Below are positions 1-9,587 of a stretch of 64,000 nucleotides of DNA, in pieces. Source of the stretch: Listeria booriae. GTDB taxonomy: Bacteria > Bacillota > Bacilli > Lactobacillales > Listeriaceae. Both the position numbers and the translations under genes were made by a program. The notes under the pieces were generated by a model. That model did no database searches, was not told where the DNA came from, and saw only the letters and a program-made list of their open reading frames with translations. The stretch's first letter is position 1; each line of letters begins with the position of its first letter. The DNA is taken from NCBI RefSeq assembly GCF_000766865.1, contig NZ_JNFA01000011.1, positions 522,019-586,018 of the forward strand, in the 5' to 3' direction.

Positions 1-1
1 G

Positions 2-400
2 CCAGATGCGGATGATCCGATGCAACAGTATAGCACGAGACCTGATGTGTTGGTGTTAGGATATCCAGTTATTACGATGCGGGAATCGACACATAATGGC
101 AGTAAACACAATCTTTTAGGTGATAAACCAACGAAGCAACAGATTTTGGAGCTGTCTAACGAGTTGCATGTATCGAATCATACGCCACCGACATTTTTGT
201 GGCATACGGAAAATGATGAATCGGTATCGGTGAATAATAGTTTTATTTTTGCGGCGGCGCTTCAAAGGCACAATATTCCTCATTCGTTGCATACATTTGA
301 GCGTGGGGAGCACGGATTGGGCTTGGCGCCGTATAATCAAGAGGCTAGAATGTGGCCTAAACTATGTGAAAACTGGTTAAAAGTGCGAAACTTCATTTAA
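2..400 (+). CDS. alpha/beta-hydrolase esterase, C-terminal part
   Basis: Only the last ~133 residues are present. The frame is open to the left window edge, so the gene starts outside and the first internal ATG at 20 is not the true start. The C-terminal pattern fits a BD-FAE/acetyl-xylan-esterase-like hydrolase: a GYP strand, an Asp in HTENDESV that would be the acid of the triad, and a His in GEHGLG as the base. The nucleophile Ser should lie upstream, outside the window. Substrate unknown. It ends 61 bp before the phosphatase gene. Confidence 0.75.
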   Translation, partial: PDADDPMQQYSTRPDVLVLGYPVITMRESTHNGSKHNLLGDKPTKQQILELSNELHVSNHTPPTFLWHTENDESVSVNNSFIFAAALQRHNIPHSLHTFERGEHGLGLAPYNQEARMWPKLCENWLKVRNFI

Positions 401-461
401 CTTTTGGCGAAAAAGTGGTACAATTTTAAGTGGGAAGTTAATATTTCGAGGAGGCAATACT

Positions 462-1106
462 TTGGGTAAACGCACTTTTTATTTTGTAAGGCATGGTAAG
501 ACGGAATGGAATTTGGCTAGAAGAATGCAGGGTTGGGGCGATTCACCTCTAATTACAGAAGGAATTGAGGGTGCGATTGCAACTGGTGAGGCGCTACGAG
601 ATGTAGACTTTGCGGCTGTTTATTCTAGCCCAAGTAAGCGAACGATAGATACGACAGGTTATATTCTTGGCGATCGCGACTTGGAAGTGAAGACGCTTGA
701 CGGACTTCGTGAGATGAGTTTTGGTATTTGGGAAGGCGAACTTTTTGTCGATATTTTGAAAAACTATGGTGTGGAATACGAGATGATGTTGGGAAATCCA
801 GCGCATTATAAAGCGGAAGTCAGTAAAGGCGAGACATATCATCAAGTGAAGGAACGCACAAAACAAGCCGTGGAGCAGATTTTAGATGAGCAGCCAGAGG
901 GTAATATTTTGGTTGTGTCACACGGAATGGCTTTGCGAATATTGATTTTTGTAGCTTTGGAAGGTGCTGATTTGCAGTCGCATCGTGAGGAAACACCGCA
1001 TTTATTGAACACTGGAATTACGGTTGTCGAGTACGAGGACGGCGAATTCCGCGTAATGAAAGCAAATGATATCTCTCATCTTGAGGGAATAGCTGAAGGA
1101 GTCTAA
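462..1106 (+). CDS. histidine phosphatase (phosphoglycerate-mutase-like)
   Basis: 214 aa, starting at TTG 462 behind a strong GAGGAGG at 448-454. The RHGKTEWN motif near residue 10 carries the catalytic phospho-His, and VSHGMALR near residue 152 supplies the second His. This is the branch-1 histidine phosphatase fold used by small broad-specificity phosphatases and cofactor-dependent mutases; at ~214 aa with a single domain it is more likely a phosphatase than a glycolytic mutase. Its stop is 4 bp from the next ATG, so it is cotranscribed with the HAD phosphatase. Substrate cannot be deduced. Confidence 0.85.
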   Translation: MGKRTFYFVRHGKTEWNLARRMQGWGDSPLITEGIEGAIATGEALRDVDFAAVYSSPSKRTIDTTGYILGDRDLEVKTLDGLREMSFGIWEGELFVDILKNYGVEYEMMLGNPAHYKAEVSKGETYHQVKERTKQAVEQILDEQPEGNILVVSHGMALRILIFVALEGADLQSHREETPHLLNTGITVVEYEDGEFRVMKANDISHLEGIAEGV

Positions 1107-1110
1107 ACAA

Positions 1111-1923
1111 ATGATAAAATTAGTCGCGATTGATATTGATGGTACGTTACTGAGTGATAACCATGAAATTACACCGGAAGTTCATACGGCAATTCATAAA
1201 GCAAAGGCAAAAGGCGTGAAAGTTGTTCTATGTACAGGTCGTCCGCTTACTGGTGTTCAGCAGTACTTGACAGATTTGGAATTGAAACGTGAAGGCGATT
1301 ACGTTATTACTTTTAATGGCGCGATGGTGCAAGATACATTTACGAAAGAAGTTATGTCACATTTAACGCTTGATTATGATAGTGTTGTGGATATTTATAA
1401 TATGAGCCGCGAAATTGGGCTGCATATGCATTATAGTGATGTTGATAATTTGTACACACCGAATCGTGATATTGGAAAATACACGGTTTATGAATCTTAT
1501 ATGACGAATACACCGCTATTTTATGTGCCGGTAGAAGAAATTCCGAAAGATGTGATGGCGTCGAAAGTGATGTTCATCGATGAAACAGAAGTTCTAGAAC
1601 CAGCCATTGCCAAAATTCCAACTGCATTTGGCGAAAAATATAATTTAGTTCGTAGCTCACCGTATTTCTTAGAAGTTCTGAATCCAGAAGCTAGCAAAGG
1701 TAGTGCTGTGGAACGCTTGGCGAAGAAACTTGGCATTCAGCAAAGCGAAGTTATGTGTATCGGAGACCAAGAGAACGATTCAACAATGATTGAATACGCA
1801 GGTGTTGGCGTTGCGATGGATAATGCGATTGATAAAATTAAAGACATGGCCGATTTTATCACGTTATCCAATAACGAAAGCGGTGTTGCGCATGCTATCA
1901 ATAAATATGTTTTGGAAGGATAG
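1111..1923 (+). CDS. Cof-type HAD-IIB sugar-phosphate phosphatase
   Basis: 270 aa, typical length for the YidA/Cof subfamily. Motif I is DIDGTLL (residues ~8-14) with the nucleophile Asp, motif II TGRP (~43), and motif IV GDQENDSTM (~215) binds Mg2+. The large insert between motifs II and IV is the class IIB cap. These enzymes dephosphorylate sugar phosphates and flavin or PLP-type phosphates with broad specificity. It is tightly packed after the histidine phosphatase (4 bp) and before the YjdI gene (8 bp), so 462-2448 is probably one operon. Confidence 0.9.
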   Translation: MIKLVAIDIDGTLLSDNHEITPEVHTAIHKAKAKGVKVVLCTGRPLTGVQQYLTDLELKREGDYVITFNGAMVQDTFTKEVMSHLTLDYDSVVDIYNMSREIGLHMHYSDVDNLYTPNRDIGKYTVYESYMTNTPLFYVPVEEIPKDVMASKVMFIDETEVLEPAIAKIPTAFGEKYNLVRSSPYFLEVLNPEASKGSAVERLAKKLGIQQSEVMCIGDQENDSTMIEYAGVGVAMDNAIDKIKDMADFITLSNNESGVAHAINKYVLEG

Positions 1924-1931
1924 GTGACAAG

Positions 1932-2159
1932 ATGAGTGATTGGATGGAGAAGGGCTACCGTGAATATCGTGGCAAGGAAATCAATGTGTATTTTAATACG
2001 GCGATTTGCGCGCATGCGGCAGAATGTGTAAAAGGTGACCCAGCTGTATTTGATACGAGTCGTAAACCGTGGATAGTTCCAGATAATGCATCACCAGAAA
2101 AAGTCAAAGAAGTCATTCACCGCTGTCCAAGTGGCGCACTTAAGTATCAAGTGAAATAG
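1932..2159 (+). CDS. YjdI-family iron-sulfur protein
   Basis: 75 aa with Cys26, Cys32 and Cys65, the last in the HRCPSGAL motif that resembles the second Cys motif of ferredoxins. This matches the Fer4_19 (YjdI) family of small mono-cluster proteins. The WIVPDNAS segment before the last Cys is also family-typical. The next gene is a YjdJ-like acetyltransferase; the yjdI-yjdJ pair recurs in many bacteria, including E. coli. Biological role is unknown; electron transfer or redox sensing is inference. Confidence 0.85.
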   Translation: MSDWMEKGYREYRGKEINVYFNTAICAHAAECVKGDPAVFDTSRKPWIVPDNASPEKVKEVIHRCPSGALKYQVK

Positions 2160-2169
2160 GAGGTTGTTG

Positions 2170-2448
2170 ATGATGGAATTTGTTAAAGGTGAGAATCGTT
2201 TTTTCAAAGAAGATGAGAACGGGAAGTTAATTGCGGAAGTAACGTGGGTTCCAAGTGGGGATTCGCTTGTTATTTTGGACCATACGTTTGTAGATGAAAG
2301 TCTGCGCGGTCAAGGCATCGCTTCTGAACTTGTTGAAAAAGTAGCGGACACAATGCGAGCTGAAGGTAAGAAAATCGTCCCAACTTGTCCATTCGCTAAA
2401 GCAGAGTTCGAGCGTAAACCAGATAAATATAATGATATTAAAGCATAA
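2170..2448 (+). CDS. YjdJ-type GNAT acetyltransferase
   Basis: About 92 aa. AGGAGG at 2158-2163 overlaps the preceding stop and best serves ATG 2170 or 2173; two TTG codons at 2164 and 2167 are too close. It belongs to the minimal GNAT family PF14542: the acetyl-CoA loop RGQGIASELVEKV and the C-terminal CPFAKAEFERKP motif with a conserved Cys are visible. It is the partner of the upstream YjdI protein. The substrate is unknown; human and bacterial relatives are similarly small single-domain acetyltransferases. Confidence 0.85.
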   Translation: MMEFVKGENRFFKEDENGKLIAEVTWVPSGDSLVILDHTFVDESLRGQGIASELVEKVADTMRAEGKKIVPTCPFAKAEFERKPDKYNDIKA

Positions 2449-2471
2449 TATTTCCCGGGAAATAGATATAG

Positions 2472-2506
2472 AAAAAGGCGAAGTGCGGCAGTCACTTCGC
2501 CTTTTT
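2472..2506. terminator. bidirectional terminator
   Basis: Perfect 14-bp stem (2472-2485 with 2493-2506) containing GGCGAAGTG/CACTTCGCC, flanked by A-run and T-run, so it can end both the + operon and the convergent - gene. Confidence 0.9.
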
Positions 2507-2507
2507 G

Positions 2508-2714
2508 TTATAGGGATTCGTAAGTTGTGAGTGTTAAGTCATCACGCTGTTTCAATGCGGTCATGAATTTATCCATGGATTCTTTGGTTAAACTGTACTC
2601 TACGGAATTAATTGTGATCAGGTATTTGGTTAGGTTAATTGCTTCGATTTTTTGCAAGTCAATCAGCACGTTCTCTTTTGTAACAAGTACAACTTCCAAT
2701 AAATGTAGTATCAT
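2508..2714 (-). CDS. small conserved-looking hypothetical protein
   Basis: 68 aa, no recognised family. The gene is supported by a perfect AAGGAGGT (2719-2726 on the complementary strand) correctly spaced from ATG 2714, and by the terminator just beyond its stop. The protein reads as alternating beta strands (VLIDLQKIEAI, YLITINSVEYSL) followed by a helix (KESMDKFMTAL) and has no membrane segment or Cys. This is reminiscent of small one-sheet regulatory proteins, but no function can be assigned. It is an isolated monocistron convergent to the YjdJ operon and divergent from the GH1 gene. Confidence 0.6.
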   Translation of the reverse strand: MILHLLEVVLVTKENVLIDLQKIEAINLTKYLITINSVEYSLTKESMDKFMTALKQRDDLTLTTYESL

Positions 2715-2815
2715 TTTTGAATACCTCCTTAAATTTTCCGTTCTATACTTTCACTATACACTATTTCTGAGGGGATTGCTCAAAAAGAAACAAAATTATG
2801 ACTTAATAATTCGGC

Positions 2816-2844
2816 TTCTTGCTTTCAATTTAAAAGATTATACT
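2816..2844 (+). promoter_or_regulatory. possible promoter of the GH1 gene
   Basis: TTCTTG (2816-2821), 17-bp spacer, TATACT (2839-2844), about 46 bp before the start codon. The -10 is good and the -35 weak. Confidence 0.45.
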
Positions 2845-2874
2845 TTAAAATGAAGAGGTAAAGAGTTTACCTAA

Positions 2875-4326
<1,452 letters not shown>

Positions 4327-4332
4327 AATGAG

Positions 4333-4373
4333 AAGAGCGTAAGTCCTTTGGTGAGAAGGGTTTACGCTCTTTT
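4333..4373 (+). terminator. terminator after the GH1 gene
   Basis: 10-bp stem AAGAGCGTAA (4333-4342) with TTACGCTCTT (4362-4371), followed by T residues, 6 bp after the stop codon. Confidence 0.85.
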
Positions 4374-4652
4374 GTATGTGAATATGAAAAATAACCTACA
4401 CAAATAATAGTATACATGCTAAATGATGATTCGAAAACCCTAAAAATTCCCTTTCGCGGACTTGCGCTGCACATGAAAAGCTGGATATATCTTTTTTTTA
4501 TTTTAGCTTCATGAAGTGATATTCATTTTACGCATATCACATAGATACATAACACGAGCATGCAGAAAAACGATTGTACTTCTATAATTTTGGCTCGTAT
4601 AATTAAAAGTAATCCACAACACTAAATCAAATAAGAACTAGGAGGAATATAA
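4374..4652 (+). promoter_or_regulatory. promoter region of the CocE-like hydrolase
   Basis: About 280 bp without a gene. TTGTAC (4574-4579), 18-bp spacer, TATAAT (4598-4603), then a leader of ~45 nt to AGGAGG and ATG 4653. The upstream 200 bp is AT-rich and shows no other convincing signal. Confidence 0.65.
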
Positions 4653-6416
4653 ATGACTACAAAAATTACAGAAAAAATGTACTTCAGCCCATCATTTGAA
4701 TATATTGACAATGGAATCGAACATGGAGTTTTGAGTCCGTTTGAAACAAAGGAAGTTATTTTGAAAAAAGGACAGGTAATCGCAGAGGGCTTCAAACCAC
4801 TAACTTGCGATATTAAAATGCTCAAAGACATCCCAGTGAAATTACGTGATGGTGTCACAATTTATACGGATATCTACTTGCCAATATCAGAGGAGCAAGT
4901 GCCAGTTCTTATTGCTTGGAGCCCTTACGGCAAGAGCGCGGGAACGGCACCTCGTTACAAAAATCTATTCCAGATGCTAGGTATGGGAAATCAATGGAAC
5001 TCAGGTCTGACAAAGTTCGAAGCACCTGATCCAGCTTACTGGTGTGCACATGGGTATGCTGTTTGTAATCCTGATATGCGTGGTATTGCTCATAGCGAAG
5101 GAGATACAACAATGATTGGTTCTCAAGAAGCTGAGGATGGTTATGATTTAATTGAGTGGTTAGCGACACAATCTTGGTGCAACGGTAAAACAGCTCTCAC
5201 AGGCACGTCATATTTAGCTTTTTCACAATGGTTTATCGCCTCCACACAGCCACCACATTTGACATGTATCAACCCTACAGAAGGGCTTGCAGATGGTTAT
5301 CGTGACTTAGCTTTTATCGGTGGTATTCCTGATGAAAATTTCATCGAACGTCTACAAATTAATCATGTCAGTGCTAAAGGTGCTAAACGGGAGGATTTAG
5401 TAAAGGAAATGAAAGCTTATCCGCTTGCAGACGCGGAGGTTTGGAAAGATAAAGTCGCTGATGCGAGTGCTATTACGGTCCCTGCTTTCGTTATAGCAAG
5501 TTACTCCAATACGTTGCACACGATGGGCACATTCCGTTCATGGCGTTCCTTAGGTTCACAAGAAAAATGGCTTCGCATCCATGATAGTCAAGAATGGCCA
5601 TATTATTACGATGAAAATAACACGGAAGAATTACGCCGCTTTTTCGATTACTATTTACTTGAAAAAGACAACGGTTGGGACAAGACACCGAGGGTACGCT
5701 ACTCGCTCATCGATTTCCAAGGAGGAAACCAAACGGATTTACAATCGGAAGTTTTCCCACCTGCGTCTAGTGAGAACAAACGCTACTACATGAATGGGAA
5801 ATTCCGTACATTACAAGAAAATCCAGAGTTAGAAGATTTTCCAGTAATGTATTCTCCGGAAAGCTTACCAGGTCGGACTTCCTTCCAGATGACTTTCGAT
5901 GAAGAAACCCAATTTGTAGGCTATCCTAAAGCAAAACTTTTCATGGAAGTGGATGGATATGATGATATGGATGTTTTTGTTTGGGTGCAAAAGTTAGACA
6001 AGTTTGGCAATGTTTTAAGTGAATTTGTCGTTCCGAATCATGGTGCGGCGCTTCAAGATTTCACGCAAGAAGGAGCATCAGCACTACGTTACAAAGGTTC
6101 TTGGGGACGTCTTCGTGCTTCCATGCGTCACATTGATAAGGAGCTGGCAACAGATGAAATTCCGGCGTATACGTTTGACCGTGTTGAAAAATTAGCGAGT
6201 GGAGAAATTATCGCACTTGATATTGTGTTAAGCCCGCTTGGTCTGTCATACAAAGCAGGTGAAACTCTTAGAATAGTTATAAGCACAAAAGATGAACTAG
6301 GCTCAGTGATGCCAGGCACACCAGGTTGTACGCCTGATAATAAGGGAATTCATACACTTCATACAGGCGGCGAATATGCGTCTTATCTTCAACTCCCTTT
6401 ACTAACGACTTTCTAA
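4653..6416 (+). CDS. CocE/NonD family hydrolase (X-Pro dipeptidyl-peptidase S15-like)
   Basis: 587 aa. The N-terminal alpha/beta-hydrolase domain has the nucleophile Ser in GTSYLAFSQW (~187) and the preceding family motif DMRGIAHSEG (~145). The C-terminal ~230 residues fit the jelly-roll domain of the CocE/X-Pro dipeptidyl-peptidase superfamily. Members hydrolyse esters, acylated amines or X-Pro peptides, and the sequence alone does not decide between these. No signal peptide, so cytoplasmic. A LysR regulator follows on the same strand under its own promoter and may control this gene. Confidence 0.85.
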   Translation: MTTKITEKMYFSPSFEYIDNGIEHGVLSPFETKEVILKKGQVIAEGFKPLTCDIKMLKDIPVKLRDGVTIYTDIYLPISEEQVPVLIAWSPYGKSAGTAPRYKNLFQMLGMGNQWNSGLTKFEAPDPAYWCAHGYAVCNPDMRGIAHSEGDTTMIGSQEAEDGYDLIEWLATQSWCNGKTALTGTSYLAFSQWFIASTQPPHLTCINPTEGLADGYRDLAFIGGIPDENFIERLQINHVSAKGAKREDLVKEMKAYPLADAEVWKDKVADASAITVPAFVIASYSNTLHTMGTFRSWRSLGSQEKWLRIHDSQEWPYYYDENNTEELRRFFDYYLLEKDNGWDKTPRVRYSLIDFQGGNQTDLQSEVFPPASSENKRYYMNGKFRTLQENPELEDFPVMYSPESLPGRTSFQMTFDEETQFVGYPKAKLFMEVDGYDDMDVFVWVQKLDKFGNVLSEFVVPNHGAALQDFTQEGASALRYKGSWGRLRASMRHIDKELATDEIPAYTFDRVEKLASGEIIALDIVLSPLGLSYKAGETLRIVISTKDELGSVMPGTPGCTPDNKGIHTLHTGGEYASYLQLPLLTTF

Positions 6417-6437
6417 AAATGGACGGATGGCAATATC

Positions 6438-6470
6438 TTGTCAAATGAAATAGTTCACTTTATAATGAAC
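6438..6470 (+). promoter_or_regulatory. sigmaA promoter of the LysR gene with overlapping inverted repeat
   Basis: TTGTCA (6438-6443), 17-bp spacer, TATAAT (6461-6466). GTTCA (6453-6457) and TGAAC (6466-6470) form an inverted repeat straddling the -10, a plausible operator for autoregulation. Confidence 0.7.
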
Positions 6471-6504
6471 GTACTATAAATATTTTGTCTGAAATGGAGC
6501 CATT

Positions 6505-7425
6505 ATGAAGTTATCAAGCTTGAATTATTTTGTGGAAGTCGCGACAGAAGGTAGTTTTACGAAAGCTTCTGAAAAACTGTACATTTCGCAACCAACGTTA
6601 AGTAGACGAATACAGGAATTGGAAAATGAATTAGGTGTGGCATTGTTTATCCGTCATAGCCATAAGATTGAATTATCCGAGGAGGGCGAGAAATTTTTAG
6701 TTGAAGTGAATGATGTATTGAAACGCATGGACAATCTAGCTCATATGTTTGATACTCAAACTAGCCCGCATGAAAGACCACAAGTATTAAAGATTGGCTA
6801 TTTAGCAAATTTCAATATGGGGAAAATGTATGAGTTGCTGGATCGGTTTAAAATGAACTATCCGAATCTCCAATTTTTAATGAAGCAAGATACGCCGATG
6901 AACTTGTCTGATGGGCTTTGTAGTGGGGAATATGATTTGGTATTTGATTTGTCGGTTTATTTCCAAGCTAGTGAAAATATTGAACAGGTAATTTTCAAGA
7001 AAAATCATTTACAAATCGCTGTACCTACAAATAATTCGTTAGCTCATAAGAATAAAGTAGATTTTGCCGACTTAAGCCAGGAAACCTTTATCTTGCTTGA
7101 ACGGCAGCAGTCACCTGTTATTGTTGATTATGTCATTAACCAAGGAATTCGAAACGGCTTTCATTTAAAAGCTAATCACTATGTAAAAGACCTTGATGAA
7201 GGCTTATCAATGGTTTCATTAGGTAACGGATTGGCGTTCTTATACTCGGGAATGAACGATGGTAGCCTTGAAGAGAAATACCGGGTCAAAATTATTGATT
7301 TAAAAAGTGATACGAAGGGCCAAAATATTGTGATGGCTATTGACAAAAATAATACAAATAACTTCCTTCAAGAATTGTTTCGTTTTGTAAAAAAGGATTT
7401 ACTAAAAGGCGATAATAAAATATAG
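6505..7425 (+). CDS. LysR-family transcriptional regulator
   Basis: 306 aa, typical LTTR length. The N-terminal winged HTH is classical: LNYFVEVATEGSFTKASEKL, then ISQPTLSRRIQELE as recognition helix. The remaining ~210 residues form the periplasmic-binding-like effector domain. Start ATG 6505 is preceded by TGGAG. It stands 88 bp after the CocE-like hydrolase with its own promoter carrying an inverted repeat over the -10. Effector unknown; control of the hydrolase upstream is inferred only from position. Confidence 0.9.
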   Translation: MKLSSLNYFVEVATEGSFTKASEKLYISQPTLSRRIQELENELGVALFIRHSHKIELSEEGEKFLVEVNDVLKRMDNLAHMFDTQTSPHERPQVLKIGYLANFNMGKMYELLDRFKMNYPNLQFLMKQDTPMNLSDGLCSGEYDLVFDLSVYFQASENIEQVIFKKNHLQIAVPTNNSLAHKNKVDFADLSQETFILLERQQSPVIVDYVINQGIRNGFHLKANHYVKDLDEGLSMVSLGNGLAFLYSGMNDGSLEEKYRVKIIDLKSDTKGQNIVMAIDKNNTNNFLQELFRFVKKDLLKGDNKI

Positions 7426-7430
7426 TTTAC

Positions 7431-7468
7431 TGGACTGACGAATTTAGAAATACTTTCTCAGTCCATTT
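7431..7468 (+). terminator. weak terminator after the LysR gene
   Basis: TGGACTGA (7431-7438) pairs with TCAGTCCA (7458-7465), 19-nt loop, then a short T-rich tail. The poor U-run makes it a weak candidate. Confidence 0.5.
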
Positions 7469-7526
7469 CTTCGTCTAAAAAAAGCCCAATTTTATTTTTG
7501 TAATAATTTAAACACAATGGATAGTC

Positions 7527-7541
7527 TTGAAAGCGTTGACA
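7527..7541 (+). promoter_or_regulatory. cre site (CcpA operator) upstream of the chitinase
   Basis: TTGAAAGCGTTGACA fits the cre consensus WTGNAANCGNWNNCW at every position. It lies 160 bp upstream of the chitinase start and includes a TTGACA that may be a -35 element. Confidence 0.75.
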
Positions 7542-7668
7542 AATGAGGTTAATTATCTGGATTGGTCTATACACATGACATTTTGAACCAATTTTTTTCG
7601 AGGTTTTGCATTGTTTTAGCAGGGTATTTGCTTAATGTCAGTAGTTTTGGCAAAAAGTAGAGCGCTTG

Positions 7669-7683
7669 GTGAAAGCGTAAACA
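7669..7683 (+). promoter_or_regulatory. second cre-like site in the chitinase leader
   Basis: GTGAAAGCGTAAACA differs from the cre consensus only at the first base. It lies directly before the ribosome binding site, where bound CcpA would block elongation. Confidence 0.6.
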
Positions 7684-7700
7684 ATGAGGGGGATTTACGA

Positions 7701-8774
7701 ATGGTTGAATGGAAGAACACGAAGAAATGGGTAGCAGGTGGAGTTTTAACGGCAGCGGTGGCACTGGGTGTGTCTTTAACGGGAGGTACACAGGCTCAAG
7801 CAGTGGTCGATGATGCGTCAGCAATGCCTAGCATTCAAGGGAAACAAGTTCTAGTTGGTTATTGGCACAGTTGGAAATCCACGGGTAAAGATGGTTACAA
7901 ACAAGGTACTTCGGCGGATATCGCGCTAAAAGATGTTAATTCGGCTTACAATGTTGTTCCGGTTTCTTTCATGAAGGGTGACGGCGTAAATCGAATCCCG
8001 ACTTTCAAACCGGTTGGGCTTACGGATAGTGAGTTCCGCGCGCAAGTTGCAGCTTTAAATAAACAGGGACGCAGTGTTGTGCTAGCGCTTGGTGGTGCTG
8101 ATGGTCACGTGCAACTGCAAACTGGTGATGAGCAGGCTTTTGCAAACGAAATTATTCGCCAAGTGGAAACGTACGGTTTTGACGGGCTGGATATTGACCT
8201 TGAGCAAACGGCGATTACGGCTGGTAACAACCAAACAGTGATTCCGGCAGCTCTAAAAATTGTTAAAAATCACTATGCAGCGGAAGGCAAGAACTTCCTA
8301 ATCACAATGGCTCCGGAGTTCCCATATTTGAAACCAGGTGCGGCGTATCAAAGCTATATCACGTCACTAACTGGTTACTATGACTATATCGCGCCTCAAT
8401 TTTATAATCAAGGTGGCGACGGTGTTTGGGTGGACGAAACGAACCAATGGATCGCCCAAAACAATGACACACTGAAAAAAGAATTCTTGTATTACATGGC
8501 GGATTCGCTCATTCATGGCACGCGCGGTTATCTTCAAATCCCAGCGGATAAATTAGTTATCGGCTTGCCATCGAATAATGACGCGGCAGCAACAGGCTAT
8601 GTTATTAATCCACAAAATGTATACGACGCATTCAATATGTTGAAAACGGCGGGAACTCCGCTTAAAGGGATCATGACTTGGTCAGCAAACTGGGATGCAG
8701 GTAAAAACAGCGCTGGTGTAAGTTATAATAATGCTTTCGCCAACGCATACGGTCCATTCTTAGGAACTAAATAA
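7701..8774 (+). CDS. chiA: secreted GH18 chitinase (ChiA-like)
   Basis: 357 aa. GAGGGGG at 7686-7692 points to ATG 7701; an upstream in-frame extension to 7635 runs through the RBS and is unlikely. Residues 1-~36 form a signal peptide (WKNTKKW, hydrophobic core, AQA cleavage site). The catalytic GH18 motif FDGLDIDLEQ (about residues 159-168) contains the DxxDxDxE signature with the acid Glu. There is no chitin-binding or FnIII domain, as in the short Listeria chitinase ChiA and unlike the longer ChiB. Two cre sites upstream predict glucose repression. Confidence 0.92.
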   Translation: MVEWKNTKKWVAGGVLTAAVALGVSLTGGTQAQAVVDDASAMPSIQGKQVLVGYWHSWKSTGKDGYKQGTSADIALKDVNSAYNVVPVSFMKGDGVNRIPTFKPVGLTDSEFRAQVAALNKQGRSVVLALGGADGHVQLQTGDEQAFANEIIRQVETYGFDGLDIDLEQTAITAGNNQTVIPAALKIVKNHYAAEGKNFLITMAPEFPYLKPGAAYQSYITSLTGYYDYIAPQFYNQGGDGVWVDETNQWIAQNNDTLKKEFLYYMADSLIHGTRGYLQIPADKLVIGLPSNNDAAATGYVINPQNVYDAFNMLKTAGTPLKGIMTWSANWDAGKNSAGVSYNNAFANAYGPFLGTK

Positions 8775-8781
8775 TTATACG

Positions 8782-8814
8782 AAACCAAGTGGTCAATGGC
8801 TGCTTGGTTTTTTT
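8782..8814 (+). terminator. terminator after the chitinase gene
   Basis: AAACCAAG (8782-8789) with CTTGGTTT (8803-8810) and a run of seven T. Confidence 0.9.
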
Positions 8815-8927
8815 ATGTAGGCAAAATGTTTTAATTCCTTCTTAAAATTGGATTTATAGGGCTTCTTTAGGGTATAGTAAGGTAGCGAAAGTTTTTGCAA
8901 AATTGCTAACGAAGGAGGATGAGAACA

Positions 8928-9452
8928 ATGCGTAAGTTTTATTTGTATTTTATTTTAGTGATGGCGCTTGTCATGATTGGGTTAGGACTTTATTTCGTGT
9001 TTAATCCAGGCACGTCGCTTGCTGCGTTCACGTTTGTCATTGGAATTGTACTATTATTGAATGGTTTGAATGAAATTATTTCGTATTTTAAGGGACGCAA
9101 AGTGTTGAAAATATCAAATTGGATTTTGCTTGACGGAGCGATTTCGTTGATTGCTGGTTTGATTATTTTGATTAACAACAATATCGGTGAGAAATTCATC
9201 GTGTTGATTTTTGTTATTTGGGTACTTGCTTCGGCGATTCTAAACATCATGATGGCATTCTCGGTAAAAGGTTCTAAGGGTTGGATTTTCGTATTGATTA
9301 TCGGTATTATTGGTGCGATTATCGCGATTATTTCCCTATTTAGCTCAGCAATTGTTGCTGTGACAGTTGGCTTGATTCTCGGCGGATTCTTTATTTTCCA
9401 AGGGATTGCTTGTTTGCTGTTGTTTAACGGGATTCGTAAGCAGATGAAATAA
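8928..9452 (+). CDS. DUF308/HdeD-family membrane protein
   Basis: 174 aa with six hydrophobic segments, consisting almost entirely of membrane helices separated by short charged loops. AAGGAGG (8912-8918) abuts the in-frame ATG at 8919, so ATG 8928 is the better start. The pattern of paired glycine-rich helices (GIVLLLNGLNEII, GLILGGFFIFQGIACLLL) matches the HdeD/DUF308 family of bacterial inner-membrane proteins; E. coli HdeD is linked to acid resistance, but no function is established for Gram-positive members. It appears monocistronic. Confidence 0.8.
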   Translation: MRKFYLYFILVMALVMIGLGLYFVFNPGTSLAAFTFVIGIVLLLNGLNEIISYFKGRKVLKISNWILLDGAISLIAGLIILINNNIGEKFIVLIFVIWVLASAILNIMMAFSVKGSKGWIFVLIIGIIGAIIAIISLFSSAIVAVTVGLILGGFFIFQGIACLLLFNGIRKQMK

Positions 9453-9587
9453 GATAGCATGAAAATACCTTTTTGCGGGTAACCTGTTTTTGGGGTTGCT
9501 TGTGAAGGGGTGTTTTTTAGTTTAGATTAGTGGGAAAATCACGCTAAATATGATAGGCTTTTTGAAAATGGTGTAGGGGTGATTTGG

